Origin: Yoonia sp. R2331
GTDB taxonomy: Bacteria; Pseudomonadota; Alphaproteobacteria; Rhodobacterales; Rhodobacteraceae
Assembly (NCBI RefSeq): GCF_041103235.1
Contig: NZ_JBGCUN010000001.1
Location: forward strand, 2,170,001 to 2,234,000
Direction: 5' to 3'
DNA: 64,000 bases
Shown: positions 1 through 7,624 of the stretch, piece by piece
How positions within the stretch are numbered: position 1 is the stretch's first letter
Layout of the letters: every line of letters begins with the position of its first letter
The notes under the pieces: model-generated
What the model saw: the letters and a program-made list of their open reading frames with translations, nothing else
The model's database searches: none
Told to the model about the DNA's origin: nothing
Position numbers and translations under genes: made by a program

Positions 1-1
1 A

Positions 2-73
2 TCCAGCGTCGATGGGATTGAGGCCGTCACGGCGGCGCTGAAGCTGGAAGCAACACCACCTGATCTGCGCTAA
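2..73 (+). CDS. 3' end of an unidentified gene (partial)
   Basis: An open frame enters from the window edge and stops at TAA (71-73), giving 23 C-terminal residues that end in ATPPDLR. A strong hairpin follows about 75 bases downstream, as expected after the end of a transcription unit. The fragment is too short for me to assign a family. It matters mainly because it shows that the buf operon starts a new transcription unit. Confidence 0.6.
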   Translation, partial: SSVDGIEAVTAALKLEATPPDLR

Positions 74-148
74 GGCCGGCCTGTAACAATCCGTGAGCGC
101 CATTTTCGCGACCCGCCAGAGTGTTACAAACCAAAGCCCGAAATTGAA

Positions 149-185
149 ACAAACCCGCCGTCCAGCACAGCGGGTTTGTCATTTT
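149..185 (+). terminator. Hairpin terminator upstream of buf operon
   Basis: A perfect 10-bp inverted repeat (ACAAACCCGC at 149-158, GCGGGTTTGT at 170-179) with an 11-base loop is followed by CATTTTC. The T-run is short, so termination may be only partial. It lies between the gene fragment at the left edge and the buf operon and most likely ends the former. Confidence 0.65.
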
Positions 186-302
186 CGGCCCTTTTTCGCC
201 TGTGACCGCCTGTCGCAGGCCAAATTCGGCTCACTTGACCTCACCGACGCGTGACCCACGCCTCTGTGAGTGGATTGCGCAGGGCTGCCACGTTTAGTGT
301 TT

Positions 303-327
303 GGTCATCCCCTGATGGGATACGACC
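303..327. promoter_or_regulatory. Inverted repeat upstream of bufA
   Basis: ATCCC (307-311) and GGGAT (317-321) form an inverted repeat around a 5-base centre, and the outer GGTC/GACC pair extends it with a two-base offset. It lies 35-60 bases before the bufA start, inside the probable promoter or leader. It could be an operator or part of an ECF-type promoter. Bufferin operons are reported to be induced by copper stress, but nothing here shows which regulator acts. Confidence 0.3.
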
Positions 328-361
328 TGAACTGAACCAAAGTCCAAAAGGAAAACTCCTC

Positions 362-664
362 ATGTCTAAGATGACCAACACTCTGCTCGTTGCTTCTGCT
401 GTTGCTACCGCTGTTGCCGGTGTCGCCACAAACGCAACCGCACAAGAAAACGAAAAGTGCTACGGTGTCTCGCTGGCTGGCGAAAACGACTGTGCTGCTG
501 GCCCCGGCACAACTTGCGCCGGTACATCCACTGTTGACTATCAGGGCAACGCCTGGACCCTGGTGCCTGCTGGCACATGTGCTGACATGGAACTGCCTGC
601 ACAGGCTGACGGTTCTGCACGCATGGGTTCGCTGGAAGCACAAGACCGCGACCTGCCTGCATAA
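362..664 (+). CDS. bufA: Bufferin-type RiPP precursor (DUF2282, BufA1-like)
   Basis: The product has 100 residues. A signal peptide of about 28 residues (hydrophobic stretch 8-24, then ATAQ|ENEKC) precedes a short mature region with exactly four cysteines at 33, 44, 52 and 73. Their contexts, EKCYG, NDC, TTCAGTS and VPAGTC, are the hallmark of DUF2282. In characterised bufferins a neighbouring MNIO enzyme converts cysteines into thiooxazole-type heterocycles and the exported peptide binds copper. The ATG at 362 is chosen because AAAGGAAAA lies just upstream and the signal peptide starts there; the longer upstream extension looks non-coding. The next three genes are the expected bufB, bufC and a DoxX protein, so the assignment is strong. 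The modification itself is inferred. Confidence 0.9.
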   Translation: MSKMTNTLLVASAVATAVAGVATNATAQENEKCYGVSLAGENDCAAGPGTTCAGTSTVDYQGNAWTLVPAGTCADMELPAQADGSARMGSLEAQDRDLPA

Positions 665-674
665 GTATGCTAAC

Positions 675-700
675 AGGGTGGGCAAAATGCCCACCCTACC
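675..700 (+). repeat. Inter-cistronic hairpin between bufA and bufB, REP-like
   Basis: AGGGTGGGC (675-683) and GCCCACCCT (689-697) pair perfectly around an AAAAT loop, 10 bases after the bufA stop. The stem is followed by the same CTAC tail (696-699) seen after the REP hairpins elsewhere in the window. A stable hairpin here could protect the bufA message from 3' decay or attenuate readthrough, giving more precursor than enzyme. Confidence 0.7.
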
Positions 701-723
701 CTGACGTCCAAAGGTCCGAACCG

Positions 724-1575
724 ATGTTTGATGCGCCGCAAAACACTCTGCCAGCCAAACCCGGTGTCGGCTACAAACCCCAGCATTACAGCGATATTAC
801 CACGTCACCCGGCCCCTTGGGCTGGCTTGAGGTCCACGCCGAAAACTATATGGGTGACGGTGGCCGCCCGATTGCGCAACTGCGCCACCTTTCCGAACAA
901 TTCCCGATCTCTGTGCATGGTGTTGGCCTGTCGATCGGCGGCGAAGGCCGCCTTGATCCGGACCACCTTGCCCGTCTGAAACATCTGGTGGGCTGGCTGA
1001 ACCCGGCCAGCTTTTCGGAACATTTGGCGTGGTCCACCCACGACAGCCATTTCCTGAACGACCTGCTGCCCCTGCCCTATACGCCCGCCACCGTGGCCCG
1101 CGTCGCGGACCACATTGATGAGGTGCAGAATGTGCTGGGCCGTCAGATGCTGCTGGAAAACCCGTCCAGCTACCTCGCCTTTGCGGAAAGCGAGATGTCC
1201 GAGACCGATTTCCTGCGCGAGGTTGTGGCCCGCACCGGCTGTGGCCTGTTGCTCGACGTCAACAATGTCTTCGTCAGCGCCACCAATCTGGGCTTCACCC
1301 CGCAGGGCTATATCGACAGCTTTCCCCTTGATAAGGTGGGTGAAATCCATCTGGGCGGCCATGATGAAGACCACGACGATCACGGCGCGCCGCTGCTGAT
1401 CGACAGCCATGGACGCGAAGTGGCAGATCCGGTTTGGGCGCTGCTGGACTATACGCTCGCCAAGACCGGCCCCCGGCCCTTGCTGATCGAATGGGACACC
1501 GATGTGCCTGAATGGCCGGTGCTGGCCGCTGAGGTTGACCGCGCCGCTGCCGCATTGGACCTGGTGCCCGCATGA
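724..1575 (+). CDS. bufB: MNIO (DUF692) peptide-modifying oxidase, BufB-like
   Basis: The product is a 283-residue TIM-barrel protein of the multinuclear non-heme iron-dependent oxidative enzyme family (DUF692). Family motifs appear in order: VHAENYMG (37-44), SVHGVGLS (63-70), SEHLAW (98-103), LENPSSY (144-150), LLLDVNN (175-181), EIHLGGHD (207-214) and [10 protein letters not shown] (255-264). H65, E145, D178, H209, H213 and E256 fit the expected iron ligands. Relatives modify cysteines of DUF2282 peptides. The ATG at 724 is preferred because AAAGG lies upstream and homologues begin close to this point. It ends in a 4-base ATGA overlap with bufC, indicating translational coupling. Confidence 0.9.
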   Translation: MFDAPQNTLPAKPGVGYKPQHYSDITTSPGPLGWLEVHAENYMGDGGRPIAQLRHLSEQFPISVHGVGLSIGGEGRLDPDHLARLKHLVGWLNPASFSEHLAWSTHDSHFLNDLLPLPYTPATVARVADHIDEVQNVLGRQMLLENPSSYLAFAESEMSETDFLREVVARTGCGLLLDVNNVFVSATNLGFTPQGYIDSFPLDKVGEIHLGGHDEDHDDHGAPLLIDSHGREVADPVWALLDYTLAKTGPRPLLIEWDTDVPEWPVLAAEVDRAAAALDLVPA

Positions 1576-2309
1576 TCGTCACGCAAACGGAGTTTACGGC
1601 GGGGATACTGGACCCCAGCTTGCCCGCACCCGAAGGCCTGCAAGATGGCACTGGTGCGCCCACGTCCAAGCGGTTTGATGTCTACCGCAACAATGTTGCC
1701 GTCAGCCTGACCGATGCGCTGATCAGCGCCTTTCCGGTGATCTACAAGCTGGTCGGTGATGCGTTTTTTCGTGCAATGTCAGGCGTTTATCTACGCACCC
1801 ACCTGCCTGACACCGCATTGATGATGTACTATGGCGATAAGATGCCGCAGTTTCTCAAACGGTTTGGCCCGGCACAATCCCTGCCCTATCTGCCCGATGT
1901 GGCGCGATTGGAAATCGCGATGCGCGAAAGCTATCACGCAGCAGACGCAGCACCTGTGTCAGCCGACGCATTGTCCGCCATTGCGCCCGATGCGCTGATG
2001 GGGACCAAGTTGACCCTATCTCCCGCGATCCGGGTGATCCGGTCCAGCCATCCGATCTACGGTCTGTGGCAGGCCAACATGATCACTGATGCGCCAAAAC
2101 CGGTCAAACAGGGTGAAAACGTGCTGATTACCCGCACTGCATTTGACCCCACGCAGCATCTGATCAGCGATGCCGACGCCGAATTTCTGGCCGCGTTGCA
2201 GGCTGGTCACGCGCTTGGCGTGGCCATGTCCAAGGCGGGGCCGGAATTTGACCTGGGCGCTATGCTGGGTCTGTTGCTGCGCCAGGGCGCGCTGACCGAA
2301 ATATCCTGA
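1572..2309 (+). CDS. bufC: DUF2063 partner protein of the MNIO enzyme, BufC-like
   Basis: The product has 245 residues and the DUF2063 layout. The N-terminal domain (about 1-100) carries the family signature [22 protein letters not shown] near residue 36 onward. An acidic, hydrophobic C-terminal half probably serves as the substrate-binding module. In MbnC/BufC systems this partner recognises the precursor leader and presents it to the MNIO oxidase. The start overlaps the bufB stop by ATGA, so the two are probably made in equal amounts. I see no signal peptide, consistent with cytoplasmic modification before export. Confidence 0.85.
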   Translation: MIVTQTEFTAGILDPSLPAPEGLQDGTGAPTSKRFDVYRNNVAVSLTDALISAFPVIYKLVGDAFFRAMSGVYLRTHLPDTALMMYYGDKMPQFLKRFGPAQSLPYLPDVARLEIAMRESYHAADAAPVSADALSAIAPDALMGTKLTLSPAIRVIRSSHPIYGLWQANMITDAPKPVKQGENVLITRTAFDPTQHLISDADAEFLAALQAGHALGVAMSKAGPEFDLGAMLGLLLRQGALTEIS

Positions 2310-2320
2310 AAGGCCTTGAT

Positions 2321-2863
2321 ATGTTTACCTTAATTGACCGCACCTATCGGTCACTGAACCGGCTTGGCGACAGTCTTTTGCCGCTCTTGGCGCGGCTGGT
2401 CTTTGCCGGTGTGCTGTTCATGTATTACATCAATTCCGGCCTGACCAAGCTGGGCGACGGGATCGCGGGCCTGTGGACGCCATCACTGGGGGCCTACGCG
2501 CAGATCTTCCCCAAACAGATGGAAGCTGTCGGCTATGATGTCAGCCAATTGCCCGGCTACAGCACCATCATCGTGCTGGCGGGAACATGGGCAGAGTTCA
2601 TTCTGCCGGTTCTGATCATTGTCGGCCTGCTGACGCGGCCCGCGGCACTGGGGATGATCGGATTTGTGGTCGTGCAAAGCCTGACCGACATCATTGGTCA
2701 CGGCGCCGAAGCTGGGACGTGGTTCGATGGTAGCTCAGATTCGTTAATTATGGATCAACGCAGCCTTTGGGTGCTGCTGTTGCTGATCCTGGTCTTCAAA
2801 GGTGCCGGCTGGCTGTCGCTTGACCGGTTGATCAATGGGCGCGGGGCTGATCCGGTTGTCTAG
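2321..2863 (+). CDS. DoxX-family membrane protein of the buf operon
   Basis: The product has 180 residues with about four transmembrane segments (roughly 20-40, 75-95, 100-120 and 140-160). It has the DoxX-type opening LLPLLARLVFAGVLFMYYINSG and a later PVLIIVGLLTRPAALGM. It starts 11 bases after bufC with GAAAGG upstream, so it is the fourth gene of the operon. DoxX-like proteins recur in bufferin operons (sometimes called BufD), where a redox or export-related role has been suggested but not shown. Its last 32 bases overlap the 3' end of the convergent gene on the other strand. Confidence 0.85.
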   Translation: MFTLIDRTYRSLNRLGDSLLPLLARLVFAGVLFMYYINSGLTKLGDGIAGLWTPSLGAYAQIFPKQMEAVGYDVSQLPGYSTIIVLAGTWAEFILPVLIIVGLLTRPAALGMIGFVVVQSLTDIIGHGAEAGTWFDGSSDSLIMDQRSLWVLLLLILVFKGAGWLSLDRLINGRGADPVV

Positions 2864-3197
2864 AGGCGATTGCAAGAACGCCGCCTAAGCCCGCGAAACC
2901 AATGGGAAACATCGTTCCGACGTTGAAACCGAAGGCGCTGTAGAAGGCCGCACAGGACAACAACATCGCGATCCCGCCCCACAAAGCGCGATCCTTGGCC
3001 ATTGCGCCACCGGCGATTGCAAGAAGCGGTGCGACGAAGCTAGCAAAGCGAATAAATGCTGGGTTTTCAAACAGATCAAGCGCATCGGCCACTTCGGGCG
3101 CGCGCGCGGCGAGTTCGGTTGCACCATAGCCAAACAGGCCCACGATGATCCCGATCAGGCCCGCAATCAGGCCCAGGACAGAAGCTGCGTTTCTCAT
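2832..3197 (-). CDS. Small multi-pass membrane protein, unknown function
   Basis: The product has 121 residues. Hydrophobic segments at about 5-25, 50-68, 72-90 and 90-110 suggest three or four membrane passes, the first being the glycine-rich LGLIAGLIGIIVGLFGYG. I do not recognise a family with confidence. It converges on the DoxX gene and overlaps it by 32 bases. No good ribosome binding site precedes the ATG at 3197, so the start is less certain than the frame. Confidence 0.6.
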   Translation of the reverse strand: MRNAASVLGLIAGLIGIIVGLFGYGATELAARAPEVADALDLFENPAFIRFASFVAPLLAIAGGAMAKDRALWGGIAMLLSCAAFYSAFGFNVGTMFPIGFAGLGGVLAIASRQPDQPRAH

Positions 3198-3221
3198 ATT
3201 TTATACATAGGTGCCAAAGGG

Positions 3222-3548
3222 TTAGGTTCCAAGGTGCGTTGCCTGAACGTCAGCTTTCCAGCCCATCGTCCAACCGTCATCTTCGATCACGGGGCGTTTC
3301 ATAAGGGTCGGATGATCGCGCAGCAAGTCACTGGGATCATTAGCTTTCTCGTCTTCGTTAAGATTTCGCCACGTGGTCGAAGCTTTGTTAATAACTGCCG
3401 CACCGAAGGCGTTAACGATTGCGGTGATGTCATCATCTGTTAACCCGTCGGCCCGCACGTCGATCACCTTGGGGTCAATCCCGGCGGCGCGCAGCGATTT
3501 CAACGCTTTGCGGCAGGTGTCACAGGATTTCAGCCCAAAAAATCGCAC
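3222..3548 (-). CDS. ArsC/Spx-family thioredoxin-fold protein (YffB-like)
   Basis: The product has 108 residues with the ArsC-family opening FFGLKSCDTCRKAL, a CxxC at C9 and C12. The following pattern (AAGIDPKVIDVRADGLT, then NKASTTWRNL and PTLMKRPVIE) is typical of the YffB/Spx branch. Members are glutathione-dependent reductases or regulators; arsenate activity is not implied. I choose a GTG start at 3548 with AGGGGG seven bases upstream, which gives the usual family length. An ATG further upstream would add about 19 residues that do not look conserved. It is divergent from the cold-shock gene. Confidence 0.8.
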   Translation of the reverse strand: MRFFGLKSCDTCRKALKSLRAAGIDPKVIDVRADGLTDDDITAIVNAFGAAVINKASTTWRNLNEDEKANDPSDLLRDHPTLMKRPVIEDDGWTMGWKADVQATHLGT

Positions 3549-3672
3549 TTTCGCCCCCTTTTTCAGCAGTTGGCGCAAATTTGCACAGGCCCACGCCGTT
3601 GTCATTTGCCTTTTGTGAAAATGCCCTAATGTTGAAGGGACCGCAATTCGGTTGTGACAAGGAGAATTCAAG

Positions 3673-3882
3673 ATGCCGACGGGCACAGTCAAATGGTTTA
3701 ACACCACCAAGGGCTTTGGTTTTATCGCCCCAGACGAAGGCGGATCGGATGTGTTCGTGCACATCTCGGCCGTCGAACAGGCGGGGATGACCGGCCTCGC
3801 TGACGACCAGAAGATCGCCTATGAACTGGTCGAAGGGCGCGACGGGCGCAAGATGGCCGGTAACCTTTCAGCGGTCGATTAG
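3673..3882 (+). CDS. Cold-shock domain protein (CspA family)
   Basis: The product has 69 residues, a single cold-shock domain. It opens with TGTVKWFN, has RNP1 KGFGFI at 13-18 and RNP2 VFVHI at 27-31. It binds single-stranded nucleic acid and acts as an RNA chaperone. An AAGGAG lies 10 bases before the ATG. The roughly 120-base divergent region upstream could hold a cold-responsive leader, but I cannot point to one. Confidence 0.95.
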   Translation: MPTGTVKWFNTTKGFGFIAPDEGGSDVFVHISAVEQAGMTGLADDQKIAYELVEGRDGRKMAGNLSAVD

Positions 3883-4156
3883 GGTTAACGCAACGCCGCT
3901 GCGGTGGGATGCACACCCCGTACACATCGCATACACATCACGGGCATGCGCAAGTATGAACGCACGATTAAGCTGCGCGGCGCGCGGGTGCGCCTCGCTT
4001 GATTTTGTTGCGAAAACGCCGGCCCGGCTGGTGTCCGGCGTTAACACTCCAGTAATCCGCATCCCCACGATTTTCAGACTTTGTTAACACGCGAAGCGCA
4101 AGCGGGGCGGCATCGCGTTTCAGAGATCATTAACCCTGATTTGGCAGGGTGCGGCG
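3883..4156. other. Intergenic region with hairpin and short direct repeats
   Basis: No convincing gene is present. TACACATC occurs twice (3921-3928 and 3932-3939), a direct repeat with 11-base periodicity that could be a protein site. AACGCCGG (4015-4022) and CCGGCGTT (4035-4042) form a perfect 8-bp stem without a T-run. An 18-codon frame starting at 3944 is too short to support as a gene. Confidence 0.4.
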
Positions 4157-4415
4157 ATGTCGAAATACCGCCGCCCAGATGTCACCGGAGCCTGCGTCTT
4201 TCTGACGGTCAACTTGGCCGCGCGCGGGACGGATACATTGGTGCGCCATATTGATCTGTTGCGCGACGCGGTGGCGCGGACCAAATCGGAGCACCCGTTT
4301 GGGATTGATGCTTGGGTTGTGCTGCCCGATCACATGCATTGCGTCTGGTCCTTGCCCGCCGGGGACAAGGCCTATGGGCAGCGGGTCGGTGCGATCAAGG
4401 CGCGGTTTTCGACAG

Positions 4416-4517
4416 CCTTGGGTAGGGCGGGGTTTACCCCGCCGCCCCGTCAAAGGCAGGCGTTTGGTGTGGTTGGCGGACGTCGGAGAGTCGGGGTAAA
4501 CCCCGACCTACCCAAGG
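4416..4517. repeat. REPIN (two inverted REPs) inside the RAYT gene
   Basis: Two REP hairpins face each other. The left one is GTAG (4422-4425) followed by GGCGGGGT/ACCCCGCC (4426-4443). The right one is GTCGGGGT/ACCCCGAC (4490-4507) followed by CTAC (4508-4511). The outermost bases form an 11-bp inverted repeat, CCTTGGGTAGG (4416-4426) and CCTACCCAAGG (4507-4517). This is the REPIN architecture mobilised by RAYTs. The element is 102 bases long, so it keeps the host frame open. Confidence 0.8.
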
Positions 4518-4566
4518 ATGAAACGTCGGTGTGGCAGAAACGGTTTTGGGGTGAACGGCGTCTAGG

Positions 4567-4587
4567 AAGCGGTCCAGTGGACCGCTT
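4567..4587. repeat. Perfect 21-bp palindrome in the RAYT remnant
   Basis: AAGCGGTCCA and TGGACCGCTT pair perfectly around one central base. It lies between the WQKRFW motif and IRDEADF of the RAYT remnant and belongs to an inserted segment (about 4560-4620) that breaks the frame. It lacks the GTAG/CTAC foot of the REP family, so it is probably a different palindrome type. Confidence 0.6.
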
Positions 4588-4762
4588 CAGCCGTGAACGG
4601 GCGGAGCCCCGGCGGCGAAGCCGATCACATTCGGGATGAGGCGGACTTTCGGAACCATGTGCGTATTGTTGGCACAATCCGGTGAAGCATGGGTTGGTGG
4701 AAGATGTCCGCGATTGGCCGTTTTCGTCGTGGTGGCGGGATTTCGGCCCGTCTCGGAATTGA

Positions 4763-5066
4763 TCTGCGGGATCAACTCAGGGCCGAACGGGCGGAGTCCG
4801 AAGGGCGGGTTTGACCCTGCTGGTTGTGTTGGGTTGAGATGGTGTTTGCCGGGGTGAACCCCGGCCTACAGTCTGGTAGATGCATTTGGAGAAACCATGA
4901 CGGTTGGTTTCGGCGTGTCCACCAACCTGAGCCAGATTGGTGACTGGTTGAACAATGCGCGCCAATAGGTAGCTGTGTTGCAGCGGCTGGGAAACAGACC
5001 GGCCAGGAAACAGATGAGTTCGTCTTTGCGGGGGAACTGTACGATGAAGGCCCGCCTTAGCGCTTG
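4763..5066. other. Intergenic region with a REP element and debris
   Basis: A REP hairpin (GCCGGGGT 4848-4855, ACCCCGGC 4858-4865, tail CTAC 4866-4869) lies in the middle. A second copy of GAACGGGCGGAG (also in the RAYT insert near 4600) suggests shared repeat debris. A 23-codon frame at 4897-4968 preceded by GGAGAAACC is the only small ORF with a plausible ribosome binding site. I do not call it a gene. Confidence 0.4.
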
Positions 5067-5570
5067 CTAGCTCGGTGAATCACAGGCCTGCCTTCGCAGC
5101 TTGGTTGCGTCGCGTGTCGCACCGGACAAGTCACCGAAGACTTCCGCCGCCATCAGACAAGAAACGGTTCTGAAAGATCGATCGCCAAACCGGTCCATAA
5201 AGACGTAGAAAAACATCTGATCCCGACCGCCAATACTGACATCAACGCGAAGATTTGCAGCGGTATCTGAAACCTCCTGCGTCGCCAAGACCCGCTTTAC
5301 GATATCTGGCAGTGAGTCAGTTGCCCCGACATTTTCGAGGAAGGAAACGACCACGTCACTTTGAGAAAGTGGGTTCCAGTCTTCGCTTCCTTCGATCCAA
5401 GTGTGATTGGTATCCAGCGCTGCAAGCTGCTGATCAAAATCACGAATTGTTTGATAAACAATAATTCGAGCGGGATGGCCGATCACCTCGCCAAAGGATT
5501 TGGTGGTGTCCTGGGCAGAGGCGACACTCGCGAGTGCCAGAAATGTCAAAACAGGCAACAACCTTTGCAT
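5067..5570 (-). CDS. Exported protein of unknown function
   Basis: The product has 167 residues and begins with a clean signal peptide (MQRLLPVLTFLALASVASAQ, cleavage after ASAQ). The mature part is a mixed alpha/beta protein with two cysteines near the C-terminus (SCLMAAE and RQACDSPS) that could form a disulfide. GAGGA precedes the ATG. I do not recognise the family. It lies directly downstream of thyX on the same strand but is separated by about 40 bases. Confidence 0.7.
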   Translation of the reverse strand: MQRLLPVLTFLALASVASAQDTTKSFGEVIGHPARIIVYQTIRDFDQQLAALDTNHTWIEGSEDWNPLSQSDVVVSFLENVGATDSLPDIVKRVLATQEVSDTAANLRVDVSIGGRDQMFFYVFMDRFGDRSFRTVSCLMAAEVFGDLSGATRDATKLRRQACDSPS

Positions 5571-5608
5571 AGTGTCCTCATCAATTTCATTTCTGACGAA
5601 TTGAGGTG

Positions 5609-6511
5609 CTAAAGAAGTGCCTCAAACTCCCGCCATTCGCCCTTACTCATCCCCGACGTCTCTTGCGTGACCGCCTCGCCTGCCAGCATCCGGCGCAAGC
5701 ACTGCAGGCCCTTTTCGGAGAGGACCGCGCCGCCGAGGCGGTAGTCTTCGAAGGCGGCATAGGCGGCGGGGACCCAGTCGGCGACGATGTTGCAGATGGC
5801 GTCAGCATAGACTCGGATTTCGTATTGGGCGTGGGCGTCGGCGCGCAGGCGCAGGAAGTGGAAGAGGTTGTGCAGGTCCACCTTCCAATACCATTGGGTG
5901 TAGATATTGGCGGGCAGGTTCATGCGGGCGAGTTCACGGGCGAGGCCTTGTTGCCCCTCGTCGGAAATCATTTCCTCGTAGTGGTCATAGGCCTGCGCGC
6001 TGTCATCCTTGAGGTAGCGCAGCACGCGGGCGGCCTCTTCGCCTGAGAGGGCTTCGCCCCGGCCCTGATTGTTGACGACCGATTGCGCGGCGAGTTTGTC
6101 AGGTTCGGGGATGTAGAATTCACGGTCAAGGATCGAGTAGCGGGCAGAGTATTCGTTGACGTTGGCGGTGCGGTGGCGGATCCACTGGCGGGCGACAAAG
6201 ACGGGCAGTTTGACGTGCAGCTTGACCTCGCACATCTCAAACGGGGTGGAGTGCCAGTGCCGCATCAGGTAGCGGATCAGGCCGGTGTCATTTGAGACGG
6301 ACTTGGTGCCTTTGCCGTAGCTGACGCGGGCGGCCTGACAGATCGCGGCATCATCGCCCATGTAGTCAATGACCCGGACGAATCCGTGGTCGAGCACATC
6401 GTGGGCCAGATAGAGGTGCTTTTCCATGCCCTCGGACACCGCGCGCAGGGTCGGTTTGGACTGCTGGCGCAAAAGATCAATTTCGGCCTGTTGCGTGTCG
6501 GTGACGGGCAT
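5609..6511 (-). CDS. thyX: Flavin-dependent thymidylate synthase ThyX
   Basis: The 300-residue product makes dTMP from dUMP using FAD and methylenetetrahydrofolate. The ThyX signature (RHRxxSxxxxSxR-like) is present as [14 protein letters not shown] at 112-125, preceded by [20 protein letters not shown]. The later block with NLFHFLRLR and YADA also fits the family. Length is slightly above the usual 220-300. AGGAG lies seven bases before the ATG. It is divergent from the lipoprotein/Slam operon, with a 174-base shared upstream region. Confidence 0.95.
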   Translation of the reverse strand: MPVTDTQQAEIDLLRQQSKPTLRAVSEGMEKHLYLAHDVLDHGFVRVIDYMGDDAAICQAARVSYGKGTKSVSNDTGLIRYLMRHWHSTPFEMCEVKLHVKLPVFVARQWIRHRTANVNEYSARYSILDREFYIPEPDKLAAQSVVNNQGRGEALSGEEAARVLRYLKDDSAQAYDHYEEMISDEGQQGLARELARMNLPANIYTQWYWKVDLHNLFHFLRLRADAHAQYEIRVYADAICNIVADWVPAAYAAFEDYRLGGAVLSEKGLQCLRRMLAGEAVTQETSGMSKGEWREFEALL

Positions 6512-6685
6512 GGGCTACTCCTGTGGGGTGCTGAGTCGTCGGACACTATATCTAGACGCAGGGCGCGGCAAAACCTCCATATGCGGAAAAGAAAACCGAT
6601 GGGGTTCTGTGTTGGCGATTGACTTGCCCCGGTGGGGCACGGATGATGATGTTGATTTTTTGAACCCACGACAGGTATCCGACCG

Positions 6686-7624
6686 ATGAACCGTCTTTTG
6701 ACCACTGCCGCGCTGCTGGCATTGCTTGCCGCTTGTGACAATGCGCAGCCATTTACGTTTGCACCGATTGGCGATGAGGTCCCTGTCGAGGACGAGGATG
6801 CAGAGCCGGTTTCAGCGGCGGGTATTCCCGAGGCCGTTGGTCGCAATCTGGAAACGGCGACGTATCGGGCGGGCGGGAATTTCCTGTCGGTGCAGATTAC
6901 CTCACTTGATTCCACGCCGACGGACGCGATTTATGAGCGCAATGCGGCATTGGATGTGCCCGGCTACCGCGCGTTCAGTCAGCAAGAAGACCCGCTTGAC
7001 CGGATTTTCATCGGCATGGCCCAGACCAAAAGTGGTGTAACCGGCGTGCTGGTGATGGATGGCGGGCAGTTCAACAAGTTCTTCTCTGGCACCTACTTTG
7101 AACAGAACGGGGCCTATTCTGCGCATACGCCATCGCAGCCCAACAATGGGCTTGTGTCCTATGCCGGGGACTATGTGGGCATGCTGAACCTTGATGCACC
7201 TCGCCCAAACGAGGCGCTGCCTTTCCCGGCTGGTGTTGATCCGGCCTTGGCCCCCGGACAGGCGTCACGGGTGACGGGCGACATCTTTATCAACGCGGAC
7301 TTTTCGGACAACACCGTGAACGGATTGATCTACAACCGCGAGGTTGTTGATTTCGGCAATGCACCGCTGGACAACGTGGTGCTGATTGTTACGGAGTTTG
7401 ACGAGAACGGACAATTCCTTGGCACGGTCGAAGATCCGGGTCAGACCGAGATTGGCAGCTGGGCGGGTACGTTTGGTGGTGTTCAGGCCTCTGGCATTGC
7501 GGGCGGCATCTTTATCGAGGAATTCATTCCGACGGTTGAGAATGAAGCCGAGCAAGGCCTGTTTGTGCTGACCAAATGCGGCAACAGCGGAGATGCGGCG
7601 ATCTGCGACAATGTTAATCCGTAA
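6686..7624 (+). CDS. TbpB-like surface lipoprotein, probable Slam substrate
   Basis: The product has 312 residues and a lipobox LLAAC with the modified cysteine at 17. The C-terminal half carries motifs of the TbpB C-lobe barrel: VTGDIFINADFSDNTVNGLIYNRE, then GSWAGTFGGVQASGIAGGIF. The N-terminal half resembles a handle-type beta domain. Such lipoproteins bind metalloproteins or small ligands at the cell surface, but the ligand here is unknown. The adjacent Slam gene overlaps its 3' end by 14 bases, indicating one operon and a likely export partner. Confidence 0.75.
   Translation: MNRLLTTAALLALLAACDNAQPFTFAPIGDEVPVEDEDAEPVSAAGIPEAVGRNLETATYRAGGNFLSVQITSLDSTPTDAIYERNAALDVPGYRAFSQQEDPLDRIFIGMAQTKSGVTGVLVMDGGQFNKFFSGTYFEQNGAYSAHTPSQPNNGLVSYAGDYVGMLNLDAPRPNEALPFPAGVDPALAPGQASRVTGDIFINADFSDNTVNGLIYNREVVDFGNAPLDNVVLIVTEFDENGQFLGTVEDPGQTEIGSWAGTFGGVQASGIAGGIFIEEFIPTVENEAEQGLFVLTKCGNSGDAAICDNVNP

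Larger units (their letters stand above)
4157..4762 (+). pseudogene. Decayed RAYT (REP-associated tyrosine transposase)
   Basis: The first 85 codons match the Y1/IS200-like RAYT family. They include the HuH-type DHMHCVW (about residue 58) and the preceding GIDAWVVLP, then IKARFSTAL. The later conserved block WQKRFW is in frame, but only after a 102-base REPIN inside the gene. A second palindrome (4567-4587) then shifts the frame. IRDEADFRNHV, followed one frame away by the conserved HNPVKHGLVED and DWPFSSWW, shows a further single-base loss near 4661-4663. The ancestral stop is TGA at 4760-4762. RAYTs mobilise REP elements, and the window carries many REPs, so this was probably their cognate enzyme. 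Confidence 0.85.

Noticed and set aside
3944-4000. 18-codon frame encoding an arginine-rich peptide
   Set aside because: Too short, with no ribosome binding site, and next to a palindrome. Chance occurrence is likely.
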